A stretch of DNA of 9,134 bases from an uncultured Terrimonas sp. (GTDB lineage Bacteria > Bacteroidota > Bacteroidia > Chitinophagales > Chitinophagaceae): assembly GCA_946886925.1 (NCBI GenBank), contig CAMPJQ010000074.1, positions 1-9,134 of the forward strand. The letters are read 5' to 3'. Below, in pieces: positions 6,640 through 9,134 of this stretch (within the stretch, counting starts at the first letter, position 1; each line of letters opens with the position of its first letter). The notes beneath the pieces were generated by a model. The model ran no database searches. It saw only the letters and a program-made list of their open reading frames with translations, and was not told the origin of the DNA. The translations under genes and the position numbers were made by a program.

Positions 6640-7698
6640 TCACTTAAGCCATTTTTCTAAGCGTTTACTTCTCAATGACGATGCTTTACCATTGCCGGTA
6701 AGCTGTCTGCATAATGCGCTAGCCAATGCAGGCCCGCAGGAAAATCCTTTTGTGCCAAGTCCGTTAAATATTGCTGCAGATGACATTGCAGGATGTATTC
6801 CGGCTAAAAACTGCTGCCCCGCCGTGGTGGGCCGTTCTGCTACAACATGATCAACCACTTTAAAAGGAATGGTAAGCCATTGCCGCAATGTTGCTTCTGT
6901 TTGCATACGCCAGTTTGGATCGGGCAATACATTATTGAACTGCCACTGGTAATTGCTGCCGCACCACCATAAATCTTTAGCAGCAGGCGCCAGACGAATG
7001 CCATAATGATATATATATCCCCGTGGCAAATCAGGAACAGACAACAATAGCGCTTCTCCCCTGTTTTTGGTAAAAGGCAGCTTATTAAAAAGAGGATTGT
7101 GCACTGCTTTTGCTCCTTCGCAAAAAATTATTTTTTCGGCACAGATTTCTTTGAAAGCCACACCTCCTGGGGTTATCAGGCATTCCTCAGTATTAAAATA
7201 TTCCTCTTTAAGTAAATCTTTGCTTTTCAGAAACCCGGACCAGGCCGATAATAATTTCGAGGCATCTATTTTCCATACCGGCGCTACCTTAGCTATACCA
7301 TATTTACCGCTAAAAAAAAGGTTGGCCAATGTAATATCCGCACGGGCTGGCAGATGCATATATAAAGAAGAGGACGATTGTGCTTTTTTAAACAATTGCT
7401 GCTCTCCTTCATCATCATGAAAAACGAGCATTGATTTTTCCTCTACCAAAGAAATTCCGAGAATCCTTTCCAGGTCACTATAGGTTTGCAGTGCAGTTGG
7501 AATATAATTTTCCTGGTCTCGCACCATTGTCCACCGGTTCACATTTACAGGGTTAATAATGGCGCCGGCAACGAGGCTCGCCTTTGAAATATTATGTGGC
7601 TGATCTATTACCAGGAAAGACTTACCCCGCTTCCAAAACTCATAACTAAGCAATGTACCCGCTATACCCTGGCCGATGATGAGGTATTGAGGTTGCAT
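6640..7698 (-). CDS. FAD-dependent oxidoreductase (DAO superfamily)
   Basis: This 352-residue protein has the fold signs of the D-amino-acid oxidase/glycine oxidase superfamily. An N-terminal dinucleotide-binding motif GQGIAG (9-14) is followed by an acidic residue (D32) that should bind the ADP ribose. A GEALLL segment (214-219) sits mid-protein, and the C-terminal GLGTKG (313-318) typically closes over the flavin. Relatives include ThiO and the oxidase domain of MnmC, but the substrate cannot be told from sequence. It has no signal peptide or membrane segment, so it is probably cytoplasmic. It starts 9 bp after the helicase stop codon on the same strand, so it is very likely translated from the same message. 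There is no Shine-Dalgarno site in the 9-bp gap. No strong terminator follows it. Confidence 0.85.
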   Translation of the reverse strand: MQPQYLIIGQGIAGTLLSYEFWKRGKSFLVIDQPHNISKASLVAGAIINPVNVNRWTMVRDQENYIPTALQTYSDLERILGISLVEEKSMLVFHDDEGEQQLFKKAQSSSSLYMHLPARADITLANLFFSGKYGIAKVAPVWKIDASKLLSAWSGFLKSKDLLKEEYFNTEECLITPGGVAFKEICAEKIIFCEGAKAVHNPLFNKLPFTKNRGEALLLSVPDLPRGYIYHYGIRLAPAAKDLWWCGSNYQWQFNNVLPDPNWRMQTEATLRQWLTIPFKVVDHVVAERPTTAGQQFLAGIHPAMSSAAIFNGLGTKGFSCGPALASALCRQLTGNGKASSLRSKRLEKWLK

Positions 7699-7707
7699 AT
7701 AAAATGA

Positions 7708-9039
7708 TCAACTGATGATGCGGAGCTTCGCGTAATTCAACATGATTTTCTTCTCGCCATTGTGCTCAAATTTTACCAGTGCAATTGGGTTTTGCGCGCT
7801 GCCTTCTACTTTTATCACTTCGCCATAGCCAAATTTCTGGTGTTCTACTTTTTGCCCTGCCTGCAAACCTGAAGTATCACTTGCGGTAAAATCGGGTGAA
7901 GGCTGATGCTCTTTGACTTTATTTTGGAGTATAGGACCAATATAAGCGGGGGTAGCTTCCTTTTTTTTACCGGGAGGAGCTCCATATTGTTTTTCGGCCT
8001 GCCAGGCATTTGACCGTTCGCCAAAGGCATTCCCCCTCATCCGCTCAAAAGCTGAACTTCTCAATCCATTCCGGGCTCCACCGCCTGCAAAACTCCTGTC
8101 TAAATATTCTTCCGGTATTTCATTAATAAAACGGCTGGGCTCATTTTGTATAAGACTTCCAAAACGGTACCGCGAATTGGCATGGGTGATCCATAGCTTT
8201 TGCTTTGCCCTGGTAACTACCACGTAAAACAACCTCCTTTCTTCTTCCAGCTCTTCCCGTGTATTAATACTCATCGCATTGGGAAAAAGGCTCTCTTCGA
8301 GGCCTGCTGCAAACACACAACCAAATTCCAATCCTTTTGCGGCATGTATGGTCATTAATTTTACAGTATCGGCATCGGCATTTTTATTATCGGCATCCGT
8401 CAGTAAAGTAATTTGCTGCAGGTAGGCGCCCAGGCTTTTGTCTTCGGGTTCCGGTACTTCGGCAGTATCACGTGCATCATCCCCGGCTTTTGTATTTTCT
8501 TCGTTTGCTGATGCTGCAGGTACATCATCAATCAGTACCGGTTGATGAACTGTCATTTCATCTTCAGCCAGAGAAAGGGAAGCGCTTTCTACCCATTCTT
8601 TAATGGAGTTCAGTAATTCCTGTATGTTCTCATATCTTGCTACACCTTCGGTGCTTTTATCATTAAACAATTCCCTTACAAAATTGGTTTGCTTGCCTAC
8701 ATGCACGGCTACTTCATATGCATTTTTATGCTGCAGCATGCTGGAAAAGCTTCTGATCATCAGCACAAAATTTTCAATCGCTTCGAGCGTGCCGCCTTTA
8801 TACCCGAATTCCCGTGCACGTTCCAAAACCTGCCAGAATGAAATATTATTTTCATTGGCCGCCAATACGGCCCTGTCAACAGAAGTTTTACCGATTCCCC
8901 TTGCCGGGTAATTGATGATCCTTTTTAACGCTTCTTCTTCATTTGGATTTACCAGCACACGCAAATAACATATATAATCCTTGATTTCCTTGCGCTGGTA
9001 AAAGCTTATGCCACCGTAAATGGTATACGCAATGCCCAT
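7708..9039 (-). CDS. pcrA: PcrA/UvrD-type DNA helicase, C-terminal half
   Basis: The 443 open codons encode the C-terminal part of a superfamily 1A repair helicase. They start at YGGISFYQRKEIKD and include PARGIG (45-50), an acidic low-complexity insert (about 158-200), motif V TIHAAKGLEF (230-239), motif VI EERRLFYVVVTRA (266-278), and a C-terminal Tudor/SH3-like domain (about 392-441). The Walker A, Walker B and motif III regions belong to the N-terminal half and are absent, so this product alone could not hydrolyse ATP. The ATG at 9037-9039 is simply the first after an in-frame TAA (9085-9087). Clear helicase homology continues upstream of it, so it is not the ancestral start. GAGGAGG lies 11 nt before this ATG. 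The rest of the frame is undamaged, which points to a recent lesion, a sequence error, or continued use as a separate polypeptide. Confidence 0.8.
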   Translation of the reverse strand: MGIAYTIYGGISFYQRKEIKDYICYLRVLVNPNEEEALKRIINYPARGIGKTSVDRAVLAANENNISFWQVLERAREFGYKGGTLEAIENFVLMIRSFSSMLQHKNAYEVAVHVGKQTNFVRELFNDKSTEGVARYENIQELLNSIKEWVESASLSLAEDEMTVHQPVLIDDVPAASANEENTKAGDDARDTAEVPEPEDKSLGAYLQQITLLTDADNKNADADTVKLMTIHAAKGLEFGCVFAAGLEESLFPNAMSINTREELEEERRLFYVVVTRAKQKLWITHANSRYRFGSLIQNEPSRFINEIPEEYLDRSFAGGGARNGLRSSAFERMRGNAFGERSNAWQAEKQYGAPPGKKKEATPAYIGPILQNKVKEHQPSPDFTASDTSGLQAGQKVEHQKFGYGEVIKVEGSAQNPIALVKFEHNGEKKIMLNYAKLRIIS

Positions 9040-9134
9040 GATTAGTAAGTCCTCCTCAAAAGCACTTATTTGCGCATTGGTACTTTAAAGTATGGCAAAA
9101 TCCTTTTTTTTAAAATGATTTCGCTGATTTTGTT
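9040..9134 (-). pseudogene. interrupted upstream part of the pcrA/uvrD gene
   Basis: In frame with the downstream helicase, the minus strand reads KDFAIL, then TAA (9085-9087), then STNAQISAFEED and on into MGIAYTIYGG. Family members normally read DFAILYRTNAQSR followed by IPYRIYGG, so the stop sits exactly where the motif IV tyrosine should be. Further upstream, helicase-like sequence NKISEIILKK (from 9134) is in a different frame. It would join KDFAIL if the A8 run at 9104-9111 had one more base. Two lesions within about 30 bp suggest a pseudogene, although sequence errors near the window edge are possible. The gene continues beyond the window. Confidence 0.6.

Overview
The window looks like chromosomal DNA from a member of the Bacteroidota, most likely a Chitinophagaceae-like relative; the family is an inference from protein style. 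Supporting signs are moderately AT-rich intergenic DNA, A/T-rich leaders that mostly lack Shine-Dalgarno sites, several promoters of the Bacteroidota type (TTTG, about 19-20 nt, TAnnTTTG), and a RecQ with the C-terminal helix-turn-helix extension common in this phylum. No phage, insertion sequence, CRISPR array or integrase was seen. It is mostly a housekeeping region, and I found no convincing new multigene system.

Layout. Positions 1-180 hold nothing I can support. A tRNA-Phe gene on the minus strand (230-302) has its own promoter (332-362) and a rho-independent terminator (181-219). recQ (417-2696, minus) and kdsD (2966-3928, plus) diverge from a 269-bp intergenic region carrying a promoter for each. 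kdsD is followed by manC (3987-5069, plus), probably in one transcript; together they supply arabinose-5-phosphate for Kdo and GDP-mannose for surface glycans. manC converges on ahpD (5173-5772, minus). The 103-bp gap between them holds an array of degenerate 7-bp repeats, and a second small array lies between ahpD and ahpC (5865-6434, minus).

AhpC and AhpD form a peroxide-detoxifying pair of the type best known from mycobacteria. A promoter and an OxyR-like site lie upstream of ahpC. Further upstream, also on the minus strand, are an FAD-dependent oxidoreductase gene (6640-7698) and the C-terminal half of a PcrA/UvrD helicase gene (7708-9039), separated by only 9 bp.

The most notable feature is at the right edge. 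The helicase homology continues upstream of the open frame, past an in-frame TAA that replaces the conserved motif IV tyrosine. It then appears to need a frame change at an A8 run. The gene is therefore either a recent pseudogene, a split gene, or affected by sequence errors near the edge.
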